Of a stretch of DNA of 23,834 nt, positions 16,561 to 23,834 are shown in pieces. Position 1 is the stretch's first letter, and each line of letters opens with the position of its first letter. Under the pieces are notes generated by a model. The model worked only from the letters and a program-made list of their open reading frames with translations, did not search any database and was not told the DNA's origin. The stretch is from Bacteroidota bacterium (lineage in GTDB: Bacteria > Bacteroidota > Ignavibacteria > Ignavibacteriales > Melioribacteraceae): the NCBI GenBank assembly GCA_021786655.1, contig JAJYMU010000236.1, positions 1 to 23,834 on the forward strand, given 5' to 3'. A program made the position numbers and the translations under genes.

Positions 16561-18054
16561 TTATCTTAGTTTCTCTAGAAGATAATTCAACAATCCGCTA
16601 ATTGAAACTCTCACCTGCTCCATCGAATCGCGCTCACGTAAGGTAACGGTTTCGTCCTGCAATGTCTGCGTGTCAACTGTAATGCAGAATGGGGTTCCGG
16701 CTTCGTCCATTCTTCTGTAACGACGACCGACAGCGCCTTTGTCATCGTAGAAAATTCTTAAGAATGGTCTTAAGTCGCTTTCAATTTTCTTCGCGATTTC
16801 CGGCATACCGTCTTTGTTGACGAGCGGGAGAATTGCCGCTTTGATCGGCGCTAACTTGGGATGAAATCTTAAAACGCTTCTTTGTTCGCCGCGGACTTCC
16901 TCTTCATAATACGCATCAACTAAAAATGCCATGAATGAACGGCTTGCGCCGGCGGATGTTTCTATGATGTACGGAATGAATTTCTCTTTTGTATCGTCGT
17001 CAAAATAAAGTTGCGACTTGCCGGAATATTCTTGATGCCGGCTCAAATCAAAATCGGTTCTGTTGTGAATTCCTTCAATCTCTCCCCAGCCAAACGGAAA
17101 TTCATATTCAATATCTGTCGCTTCTTTTGCATAATGAGCAAGTTTATCTTTCGGGTGATCGTGAAAACGCAATTTTGTAGCAGTCATGCCCAGAGATTTG
17201 AACCAATTGATTCTTCTTTCTTTCCATTCATCGTAATGCTGCTTATCGGTTCCTTGTTTGCAGAAATATTGCATTTCCATCTGTTCAAATTCACGCGTGC
17301 GGAACAAAAAGTTTTTTGTGTTGATCTCGTTACGGAACGCTTTGCCGATCTGCGCAATTCCAAACGGAAGTTTCTGGCGGCTTGAATTCAGAACATTTAA
17401 AAAGTTTACAAAAATTCCTTGTGCTGTTTCCGGTCGCAAATAAATTATGTTTGCGGAATCGTCAACAGGACCGAGAAAAGTTTTGAACATCAAATTAAAT
17501 TTACGTGGCTGAGTAAACGTGCCTTTGTTTCCGCATTGAGGACAGTTAAGCATCTCTAAAAATTTCGAAGCTGCGTTTGGATTTTCAAGAACTGCCGTAA
17601 CTTTATCATTAAGCGAAAGTGTTGAGTCCAACGATTGAATTACCACTTCACCTTCAGCGGTTTTTTGCAATTCGATCAACCCTTTTTCTTTATTCTTATT
17701 GGAAAGAAGTTCCGCCAGCGTATCTAATCTGAATCTCGCCTTGCATTGTTTGCAGTCAATCATCGGATCGGTAAAGTTCTCAACATGACCGGAGGCTTCC
17801 CAAACGCGCGGATGCATTAGTATCGACGCGTCCAGACCCTCGACATCCTCGCGGTAGGTCATCGCTTTCCACCACTCTTCTTTAACGTTCTTCAAGAGTT
17901 CAACGCCAAGCGGACCGTAATCCCAGCAGCCGTTTAATCCGCCATATATTTCGCTGGATTGAAATACAAATCCTCTCCTCTTTGCAAGCGATACAATTTT
18001 TTCTACAGTCCCGCCTAGATTCGGCGAGGCTGGTTCATTCTGATTCTTAGCGAT
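16561..18054 (-). CDS. glyS: Glycyl-tRNA synthetase, dimeric type, apparent ATC start
   Basis: Class II synthetase that charges tRNA-Gly; single-chain (alpha2) type. From 18054 the product is 497 residues, the usual length. The N-terminal IVSLAKRRGFVFQSSEIYGG and GCWDYGPLG segments are conserved in the family. Two cysteine pairs (CKQC at 101-104, CPQC at 171-174) form a zinc site in the insertion. Class II core motifs include RPETAQG (207-213) and FRTREFEQMEM (251-261). The C-terminal anticodon-binding domain ends with DEAGTPFCITVD and TVTLRERDSMEQV. The conserved N-terminus continues in frame upstream of the first TTG (17895), with no ATG, GTG or TTG. ATC at 18054-18052, preceded by AAGAGG at six bases, sits where a start is expected. 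It is a single-gene unit. Confidence 0.93.
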   Translation of the reverse strand: MAKNQNEPASPNLGGTVEKIVSLAKRRGFVFQSSEIYGGLNGCWDYGPLGVELLKNVKEEWWKAMTYREDVEGLDASILMHPRVWEASGHVENFTDPMIDCKQCKARFRLDTLAELLSNKNKEKGLIELQKTAEGEVVIQSLDSTLSLNDKVTAVLENPNAASKFLEMLNCPQCGNKGTFTQPRKFNLMFKTFLGPVDDSANIIYLRPETAQGIFVNFLNVLNSSRQKLPFGIAQIGKAFRNEINTKNFLFRTREFEQMEMQYFCKQGTDKQHYDEWKERRINWFKSLGMTATKLRFHDHPKDKLAHYAKEATDIEYEFPFGWGEIEGIHNRTDFDLSRHQEYSGKSQLYFDDDTKEKFIPYIIETSAGASRSFMAFLVDAYYEEEVRGEQRSVLRFHPKLAPIKAAILPLVNKDGMPEIAKKIESDLRPFLRIFYDDKGAVGRRYRRMDEAGTPFCITVDTQTLQDETVTLRERDSMEQVRVSISGLLNYLLEKLR

Positions 18055-18155
18055 GGTACACCTCTTAAAAATTTTTCGCGCAAATATACTAAAAGGAGTT
18101 AGAAGATAGAAGTTGGAGCCGGTTCAAAATTATGCGCGAACGATGAAGTCTTCAA

Positions 18156-18245
18156 TCAAAATAATTTTACAATCATATATGCAATTGCGGATACCAACGC
18201 GCTGAGAGGAATTGTTAGAACCCAAGACAAAGCTAATACTGTGCT
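18156..18245 (-). pseudogene. Remnant of a second PiT phosphate permease, last 29 codons
   Basis: Directly after the stop codon of the PiT gene, in the +1 frame, 29 codons plus TGA (18158-18156) encode STVLALSWVLTIPLSALVSA and then IAYMIVKLF. This aligns with the last segment of the intact PiT protein upstream (NILWAWILTIPMSAFFSFAT...): the WxLTIPxSA core and the following hydrophobic helix match, but the DNA is well diverged. There is no start codon or upstream part. The simplest reading is that two diverged tandem pit genes were reduced to one plus this tail by deletion. A frameshift from the upstream gene at its T-rich end would also enter this frame, adding an extra helix; that is less likely. 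Confidence 0.6.
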
Positions 18246-19236
18246 ATGAAAGAAAAAGCGCTTTCAAAATTGAATAAGTAGCAAATGAAAAAAATGCCGA
18301 CATTGGAATTGTTAAAATCCATGCCCACAGAATATTTTTTGCAACCGACCATTTGATTCCGCCAACTCCCTTCACGAGACCAACTCCGGCAATTGAACCG
18401 GTAATCGTATGTGTTGTACTGACCGGAATACCAAAGGCAGTCGCACCCAAAATAGTTAAGCCTGCGGATGTTTCAGCACTGAACCCACCAAACGGTGTCA
18501 ACTTCGTCATCCTCATGCCGAGAGTTTTAATTACTTTCCAGCCGCCGATAAATGTTCCTAATGCTATTACCGAGTGACTAAGTATTACAACCCAAAACGG
18601 AACGTAAAAATTTCCTCCAAGCAGTCCGTTGGTAAATAAAACAATGGCAATAATCCCCATCGTTTTTTGCGCATCGTTAGTCCCGTGACTTAAACTATAA
18701 AGTGCTGCGGAAATTAGCTGAAGTCTTCTAAAAATCTTGTCTACTTTTCTAGGTACACTATTCTTCACAATCCACAGCGTTATAATCGAAAAGAACAATG
18801 CAATTACAAGTCCAAGAATTGGTGCTAAAAAAATGAAGATGAAGACTTTAGTATAGCCAGACACTATCAAAGAAGCAGCCCCAGCTTTAGTTAAAGCTGC
18901 ACCGCCCAAACCGCCGATTATTGCATGAGACACGCTGATAGGATATCCCATGTGGGTTGCTACGGAACTTGTAAATATGGCGCCGGCTAACGACGAGATT
19001 AAAACAAAGTTATCTATCACCGAAACATCAACGATGCCTTTGCCAATTGTGTTTGCTACACTAACGCCGAATGTAAACGCAGCAAAAAAATTAAAAAAAG
19101 CCGCCCATGCAACCGCTTGAATCGGCGAGAGAACTCTTGTAGATACTACGGTGGCTATAGAGTTTGCTGCATCATTCATTCCATTATAGAAATCAAATAT
19201 GAGAGCCATCGAAATGATGAGTATGGGAAATGTCAT
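18244..19236 (-). CDS. pit: PiT-family inorganic phosphate permease
   Basis: Inner-membrane, ion-coupled low-affinity phosphate transporter. The 330 residues are nearly all hydrophobic helices, with the two inverted-repeat signatures of the family: NGMNDAANSIAT (18-29, near the N-terminus) and SHGTNDAQKTMG (183-194). The second half also carries GIPVSTTHTITGSI, paired with GYPISVSHAIIGG in the first half. The compact length is that of short bacterial PiT proteins without a large central loop. ATG 19236 lies nine bases after the DUF47 gene's stop, so the two form one transcript, as in many bacteria. The TAG stop is followed at once by a degraded copy of another PiT C-terminus. Confidence 0.94.
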   Translation of the reverse strand: MTFPILIISMALIFDFYNGMNDAANSIATVVSTRVLSPIQAVAWAAFFNFFAAFTFGVSVANTIGKGIVDVSVIDNFVLISSLAGAIFTSSVATHMGYPISVSHAIIGGLGGAALTKAGAASLIVSGYTKVFIFIFLAPILGLVIALFFSIITLWIVKNSVPRKVDKIFRRLQLISAALYSLSHGTNDAQKTMGIIAIVLFTNGLLGGNFYVPFWVVILSHSVIALGTFIGGWKVIKTLGMRMTKLTPFGGFSAETSAGLTILGATAFGIPVSTTHTITGSIAGVGLVKGVGGIKWSVAKNILWAWILTIPMSAFFSFATYSILKALFLS

Positions 19237-19245
19237 TTTTATCCG

Positions 19246-19863
19246 TCAACTATTTTTGATAAAGATTATTAAGATTAGGTTTGCAACAAGTTGATTTCTA
19301 TCTATAGTTTTTTCCAGCATATCAAGGATGTCTCTTTTCTTGATTAGCATTACTGCATCATTGGTTGTCGCAAAAATTTTCTTTAGGGTTTCTTGATGAA
19401 TTACATCTGCTTCCGATTCCAAATCTTTCACCACTTTGCAGTGATTTTCAACCTCGTCTCTTTCCTTAAGTTTACTAATAGCAGCTTGCAACTCGGTTAC
19501 TTGAAGATGAATGATTTCCGTTAGCTTAATAGCGGAATCCAGCGCAACATCGAGATTCACAATTTCGAGTCTCACCGCTAAAGATTTTAATGCGTTGCTC
19601 ACACCTTCTATTCTTTTCGTAAGTGTTAAGATATCTTCTCTATCAAATGGTGTAATAAACGTCTTGTTGAGCTTTTTAATTACACGGGAAGATATTTCAT
19701 CGCATCGTTTTTCCAGCGATTTAATTTGATGAATCACTTCCGCGTTGTATGGCAATTCCGAAAACAATTTTTTTGTCAGTTCCGCCATAGTAACAACGTT
19801 AGCAATCATCTCGTTAAAATATTGGAAGTATTTTTCTTCTTTTGGTATTAAAAATTTTAGCAT
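19246..19863 (-). CDS. DUF47 / PhoU-like PiT accessory protein
   Basis: Cytosolic all-helical protein of the DUF47 (COG1392, YkaA) family, structurally related to PhoU and generally encoded next to pit. The 205 residues start MLKFLIPKEEKYFQYFNEM, a typical family opening, and include the conserved IKSLEKRCDEISSRVIKKL and TPFDREDI segments (about 48-77) and VVKDLESEADVIHQETLKKIF (about 145-165). The C-terminus IDRNQLVAN lacks the DKCED-like acidic cluster often seen there, so that half of the metal site may be weakened. Likely role: regulation of phosphate flux through the downstream PiT permease (inference from context). ATG 19863 has AGGAAT upstream. No phosphate-box-like repeat is visible in the 135 bases in front. 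Confidence 0.9.
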   Translation of the reverse strand: MLKFLIPKEEKYFQYFNEMIANVVTMAELTKKLFSELPYNAEVIHQIKSLEKRCDEISSRVIKKLNKTFITPFDREDILTLTKRIEGVSNALKSLAVRLEIVNLDVALDSAIKLTEIIHLQVTELQAAISKLKERDEVENHCKVVKDLESEADVIHQETLKKIFATTNDAVMLIKKRDILDMLEKTIDRNQLVANLILIIFIKNS

Positions 19864-19998
19864 AATAATTATTCCTAACTTTTAAGACATTGAAATTTAA
19901 TGCAAAATATTGCGGATTTCGAAAACTAAATCTGAGAACAAAAATAATGAATCCGTCTAAAAACATAGACCATCGGTGCGTAGTTATAAAAGAAATTT

Positions 19999-21948
19999 TC
20001 AAATCTTTGAAGGAAGAGTTAAAATAAATTTACTTCCTTTGCCGACCTCGCTTTCCACACTAATTTTGCCGCCGTGTCTCTCTACAAATTCTTTGCAGAG
20101 CACTAATCCTAATCCTGTGCCTTTTTCACCGGCGGTTCCTTCAGATTTTGTAACATTTTCTATTTTAAAAAGTTTTCCCAGCTTCTCCTCAGAAATACCT
20201 ATGCCGGTATCTTCTATGCAAATCTCATTGGTTCCGTCTGAGCCATTTAACAAGACGGAAACGCGTCCGCCATTGCTTGTAAATTTAATCCCGTTCGTAA
20301 CCAAATTTCTTAAAATCAGTTTTATCATTTGTTCATCGCCATAAACTTCAACAGCGTCGGCAACATTAGTTGTTAGTTCAATGTTTTTGTTCTTAGCGGC
20401 TCCTTCAACCAAAGAAAAAGTTTGTTTAATCAATTCGAACAAATCAAAATTATCAGGATGAAATTCCATTTTTCCGGTTTGGGTTTGCGACCAATAAAGC
20501 AGATTCTCCAGCAAGCGGTAGGTTTGTTTGCTCGTTTTATCAATATCGTTGAGCAATTTCAACTTTACTTTCTCGTCCAACTCGTTGTATTGGTTAAGCA
20601 GTGTCTCGGTATAAGCAAAAATTACGCTGAACGGATTCTTAAGATCGTGCGCAATGATACTGAAAAATTTATCTTTCAGTGCATTCAGCTCTTGAAGCTT
20701 TTCGTGCGCAATTTTTTTAGAGTGATATCTATTATAAGTAATTATTGCGATGACTATAACAAGCAGTGCAATAACAATCCAGTTATTTCTTTGTTCGCGC
20801 TCGGCTTCAATATCTTTCGTCAGAATTGCATTTTCACGTTCGGCTTTTTCCGCTTTATGCACAGCCTCCATTTCGGTAACCATCGCTATATTATCCAGCT
20901 TGTTGACCGAGTCTTTCAGAACTTGATATTTTTTCAAATGCGTCATAGCAAGCGAATAATCTTTTTTAATCTCGTAAAACTCGGCAAGGTATTTATCCAG
21001 TTCCATCTGCGAATAAACTTCTTTGAAGCCTGGCACTGTTTTTCTTGCTTCATTCATGAATTCGCTTCCCTTTGCGAACTGACCAAGCCTGGCGTAAATT
21101 AATCCTATGCTGCAATAATTATTGATCAATCCTTCCATGTAATTAATTTTCTTGGACATTTCGAGAGCTTTGGTTCTGTATAGCAAGGCGTTCGTGTAGT
21201 CTTTCTTATCATAATAAATATCGCCGATACCGCTCCACGTTGCGGCTAATCCTTTTTTATCATCAACGGCGGTGTATTCTTTTTCAACTTCGAAAAAATA
21301 ATTGAGCGCATCGTTAATGTTCCCTTGTTCATAATGAATTTCTGCAATCAAGTTAAGTGCAAGAGCTTTACCTGGCAGATCGTTAATTTCATCGCGAAGT
21401 TTCAATGTGTAGTCTAAGTACTCAAGCGCTTTGATATAATTTTGCTGGCGCCGGTAAATCAACCCGATATTGATAGTGCAAAAAGCCATCCCGGCTTTAT
21501 CGTGATGGTTCTCGAAAATTTTTAAACCCCGTAAAATATATTCAAGCGCGATTGTGTTGTTTCCCTCAAGGCGATATAACCCGCCGATGTTGTTACATGA
21601 ATACGCGATTTGTGTTGAATCACCAGATGATTCTGCAATTCTTAATGCATTTTTGTATGATGCTATCGCTCTTTCATACTTACCCAAGTTTCTATAAACA
21701 ACACCGATTAGATTGTATGCCTTTGCCTGGAGTTTAAAATCTTTTAGCGATTGAGCAATTTTGAGCGCCGATTCCCCGCTGTTTAAGGACTGGTGGGGGG
21801 TTCTGCTTCTGTTATTCCAACAGAAGTCAAGAAGCATTCGAGCTTTGGTCGTGTCTGGTAGAGTTTTGATTTGCGAAATTAATGAATCGAATCTTGTCTG
21901 TGCTGCCAAGACACTGAATGCAAATAGGAATAAAAATGCAACCCTCAT
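19999..21948 (-). CDS. TPR-containing sensor histidine kinase
   Basis: Membrane sensor kinase with a large extracytoplasmic tetratricopeptide array, an architecture common in Bacteroidota and relatives. The 649 residues have a signal peptide (1-16, ending VLAAQ), then about six to seven TPR units (about 70-340; for example NLIGVVYRNLGKYERAIASY, NNIGGLYRLEGNNTIALEYI). A coiled stretch rich in Glu/Ala/Lys (about 355-388) and one membrane helix (about 390-405) come next. The cytoplasmic part has HisKA with FFSIIAHDLKNPFSVI (His434) and an ATPase domain with N box RNLVTNGIKF, G1 DTGIGI and G2 GTGLGLVL. There is no receiver or output domain and no response regulator adjacent, so the partner is unknown. 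ATG 21948 gives a well-formed signal peptide; the ribosome binding site is weak. Confidence 0.92.
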   Translation of the reverse strand: MRVAFLFLFAFSVLAAQTRFDSLISQIKTLPDTTKARMLLDFCWNNRSRTPHQSLNSGESALKIAQSLKDFKLQAKAYNLIGVVYRNLGKYERAIASYKNALRIAESSGDSTQIAYSCNNIGGLYRLEGNNTIALEYILRGLKIFENHHDKAGMAFCTINIGLIYRRQQNYIKALEYLDYTLKLRDEINDLPGKALALNLIAEIHYEQGNINDALNYFFEVEKEYTAVDDKKGLAATWSGIGDIYYDKKDYTNALLYRTKALEMSKKINYMEGLINNYCSIGLIYARLGQFAKGSEFMNEARKTVPGFKEVYSQMELDKYLAEFYEIKKDYSLAMTHLKKYQVLKDSVNKLDNIAMVTEMEAVHKAEKAERENAILTKDIEAEREQRNNWIVIALLVIVIAIITYNRYHSKKIAHEKLQELNALKDKFFSIIAHDLKNPFSVIFAYTETLLNQYNELDEKVKLKLLNDIDKTSKQTYRLLENLLYWSQTQTGKMEFHPDNFDLFELIKQTFSLVEGAAKNKNIELTTNVADAVEVYGDEQMIKLILRNLVTNGIKFTSNGGRVSVLLNGSDGTNEICIEDTGIGISEEKLGKLFKIENVTKSEGTAGEKGTGLGLVLCKEFVERHGGKISVESEVGKGSKFILTLPSKI

Positions 21949-22132
21949 AAAAAAACTCTTACCTGATTGTCAACGCGACATAACTATAAACAGAGATCGG
22001 GTTAGGTAGTGTGAACTACATGGGCTCATCTGTTGGGAAATAAAAATAACCATTAATTATTTAAAAACCTTGTGCCTCGCAGACTTACTCGCTTACACTT
22101 ACCATTTAATAAAACCCTTGCCAAGATTAAAA

Positions 22133-22633
22133 CTATTCTTGAGCATGCATTCCCATAGCGGACCATTCTTCTTTTGCCGGTCCATAAACTCCCGGCACTT
22201 TTAAACCAGCCTGTCTCATGAGCACCGTCATTTGCGCGCGGTGATGAGTTTGGTGACCGATTAATGCCGCAAGAACTTTTCCTTTGGACCACTTTTCGCC
22301 AAATGCGTTAATCTCCTCAAGAAGTGATTTGTCACTCCAGTTCTGCCGAACTTCATCGCTAACCTTTTTAGAAAATTTCTCATACTCAGAAATTATTATT
22401 GATACGTTTGATGGAACAGGTAACGATTTATCTTCCGTTCCAATTGTCAAGCCGGCTCTGTTCAGCATATTAGGGAGTGATTGAGTGATATGCCATGCAA
22501 GTCTTCCCAGAGATCTACCTCCCGGAGTAACTTTTTGGTTTAGTGATTGGTCGGTCAATGCATTAAAAATCTTGAGTGTCGCGCTGCTTTCGTAAGCCCA
22601 ATCATCGATAAAATCTGAAATCGTTCGAAACAT
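22133..22633 (-). CDS. DinB/YfiT-fold metal-binding protein
   Basis: Small cytosolic four-helix protein of the DinB superfamily, 166 residues. The three metal-binding histidines of the fold are present: His48 in RLAWHITQS, and His127 and His131 in GHQTHHRAQM. Members include mycothiol- or bacillithiol-dependent transferases and many proteins of unknown role; nothing here fixes the substrate. It begins seven bases after the GH127 gene's stop, with GAGGAAAAA in front of ATG 22633, so it is read from the same transcript. Gap 21949-22132 downstream holds no recognisable gene or strong terminator. Confidence 0.85.
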   Translation of the reverse strand: MFRTISDFIDDWAYESSATLKIFNALTDQSLNQKVTPGGRSLGRLAWHITQSLPNMLNRAGLTIGTEDKSLPVPSNVSIIISEYEKFSKKVSDEVRQNWSDKSLLEEINAFGEKWSKGKVLAALIGHQTHHRAQMTVLMRQAGLKVPGVYGPAKEEWSAMGMHAQE

Positions 22634-22640
22634 TTTTTCC

Positions 22641-23834
22641 TCACTTCATTTTTATTTCGTGAATGCCTCCGGCAAAATCTTTCTGCGATTGAATTTCAAT
22701 TTTTAACGCAGTAGTTCTTGCTGTTTCAAAAGTAACACCATTGAATTTATCTTTCTCAACACCGTATTTATCAACAGTGTAAACCGGCACCCATTTTTCA
22801 TTCTCTTTATAAAAAACTTTCCACGATTCGGGCACACGGCATTCGCCAATTCCAGTATCATCAAACCAATATACTTCTACTTGAGAAACTTCTTCAGGTT
22901 TCTGAAAATCGAACTGCACCCATTCTTTTTGACCTTTGCTCGGCCACCAATGAAAATATGGAACGGATTCATCGATAGAACTCTTTGGTTCGATTTGATC
23001 GATCATTGCTTCCGCATTTTTGCCGTGTGATACGGTTATCTTGGCACCGGTTAAAATGGTTGGACCGGCAAGAGGGCGAACGGCAGATTTTTCCCTTGCC
23101 AACCAAACGCTCATTTCGCCTTTACCGCGATGAGCCCAAGCATAATAAGGTATTGCTGAAAATCTCTGTTCAGTTTTTTCGATTGTTTTTTTGTCCGCTC
23201 CAAGTCTGCATCCCAAAACATTTCCTTGAATTACTTCGACACCATTAAGCATTTCCGGTTTAAAGGATGCAGTCATCTTTGCGTCATCGGGAATCAAGAC
23301 GTTTCTAACGTAACCATCTTTATTGTCAACCCATTCGGCGGCGTAAACGATGGGACCGCGTTGCAGCGCTACTTTGCCGCGGTCTGCTTCAACTTTTTCG
23401 TTGGCGATTATTCTTCTTACTTCCATCGGAAGGTTTAATTCTACAATATCTCCGGCGTTCCAATTTCTGCTTATGGTTACAAATCCTTTTTCAATTTTTA
23501 ATTCTACCGGTTTGCCGTTTACCGAAAGCGAAGCGTTTTCTTTCCGCGCATTCATGAATTTGTAAAGATCGGTTGCTATCGGTTCGTTTTGCGCCCAGCA
23601 GGGAATTCTGATTTTCATTTCAAAATTTTCACTGGAAGTTTGAGGCGTGACAACAATTTTTACATCGCCGTCCCAAGGATAATTTGTTTGCTGAGTTAAT
23701 CTCACTGTACCGTTTTTCAGTTTGATCTCGGTTTCATTATTGGTGAACAGATCAACGTACAAAGTGTTGTCTTCAACCGCATAAACATAATTTGCAACCG
23801 ATGCGATAAATCTGGTAACGTTAGTCGGACAGCA
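22641..23834 (-). CDS. GH127 family glycosidase (beta-L-arabinofuranosidase-like), N-terminal part beyond window edge
   Basis: Glycoside hydrolase of family GH127, whose characterised members release beta-linked L-arabinofuranose. The frame is open from the right edge; 397 residues of the C-terminal part are visible. The first residues at the edge are CCPTN: in characterised GH127 enzymes this Cys-Cys pair binds zinc and the first Cys is the nucleophile. Next come TRFIASVANYVYA and a beta-rich region with GKVALQRGPIVYAAEW (about residues 150-165), typical of the family. The last 120 or so residues (from HWWPSKGQKEWVQFDF; YWFDDTGIGECRVPESWKV) look like a galactose-binding-like domain that follows the catalytic part in many Bacteroidota members. 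A TTG at 23762 is not the start. Probably exported for plant polysaccharide breakdown, but the N-terminus is not visible. Confidence 0.88.
   Translation of the reverse strand, partial: CCPTNVTRFIASVANYVYAVEDNTLYVDLFTNNETEIKLKNGTVRLTQQTNYPWDGDVKIVVTPQTSSENFEMKIRIPCWAQNEPIATDLYKFMNARKENASLSVNGKPVELKIEKGFVTISRNWNAGDIVELNLPMEVRRIIANEKVEADRGKVALQRGPIVYAAEWVDNKDGYVRNVLIPDDAKMTASFKPEMLNGVEVIQGNVLGCRLGADKKTIEKTEQRFSAIPYYAWAHRGKGEMSVWLAREKSAVRPLAGPTILTGAKITVSHGKNAEAMIDQIEPKSSIDESVPYFHWWPSKGQKEWVQFDFQKPEEVSQVEVYWFDDTGIGECRVPESWKVFYKENEKWVPVYTVDKYGVEKDKFNGVTFETARTTALKIEIQSQKDFAGGIHEIKMK

Noticed and set aside
17893..17895. TTG as the start of glycyl-tRNA synthetase
   Set aside because: It would remove 53 residues that are conserved in the family and continue in frame upstream.
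18047..18061. GTG next to the GlyRS ribosome binding site as a start
   Set aside because: It is out of frame with the synthetase and meets a TAA after four codons.
19246..19320. Possible frameshift at the DUF47 C-terminus, where the usual acidic cluster is missing
   Set aside because: The frame stays family-like to the end (LVAN...IKNS) and no alternative frame restores the missing residues; divergence is simpler.
22053..22292. Open frame of 79 codons overlapping the end of the DinB gene
   Set aside because: It is a shadow frame of the DinB coding region with no domain or ribosome binding site.

Overview
The window is an AT-rich stretch of a Gram-negative bacterial chromosome. The gene content (secreted DPP III lipoprotein, signal-peptide-bearing M16 pair, TPR-containing sensor kinase, GH127 glycosidase, RND/MFP/TolC efflux) and the protein character suggest the Bacteroidota/Chlorobi side of the tree, most likely an Ignavibacteria-like lineage. 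That assignment is inference from protein families, not from a marker gene. No tRNA, rRNA, CRISPR array, phage gene or transposase was seen; all gaps between genes are under 300 bases.

Layout. 1-563 (-): front part of a membrane sensor histidine kinase, cut by the window edge. 564-795: gap with nested inverted repeats. 796-2835 (-): dipeptidyl peptidase III with a lipoprotein signal. 2930-3262 (+): small thioredoxin-fold ArsC/Spx-like protein. 3279-3353: paired palindromic repeat. 3363-3971 (-): YihX-like HAD phosphatase. 4223-4663 (+): unrecognised lipoprotein, followed by a bidirectional terminator. 4743-10977 (-): four-gene efflux operon transcribed in the order tetR, tolC-like, MFP, RND pump, with a palindromic candidate operator upstream of tetR. 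11145-11184: terminator. 11201-14681 (-): two M16 peptidases, one with an intact zinc motif and one without. 14953-16518 (+): divergent M61-like peptidase with an altered zinc motif. 16561-18054 (-): glycyl-tRNA synthetase whose reading frame has no ATG/GTG/TTG at the expected N-terminus. 18156-18245 (-): C-terminal remnant of a second phosphate transporter. 18244-19863 (-): DUF47/PhoU-like protein plus PiT phosphate permease. 19999-21948 (-): secreted-TPR sensor histidine kinase. 22133-23834 (-): GH127 glycosidase (cut by the right edge) followed by a DinB-fold protein.

How the genes work together. The TetR-TolC-MFP-RND set can form a complete tripartite efflux pump with its own regulator. 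The DUF47-PiT pair is a standard low-affinity phosphate uptake unit. The two M16 proteins look like a heterodimer of one catalytic and one non-catalytic subunit; with the M61-like gene opposite them they form a divergent, probably periplasmic, peptidase cluster in which two of three zinc sites are altered.

I did not find a clearly new multi-gene system. The points most worth a second look are the GlyRS ATC start, the PiT C-terminal remnant, the RExxH motif in the M61-like protein, the dead/live M16 pair, the candidate TetR operator and the compensatory palindromes at 3279-3353.
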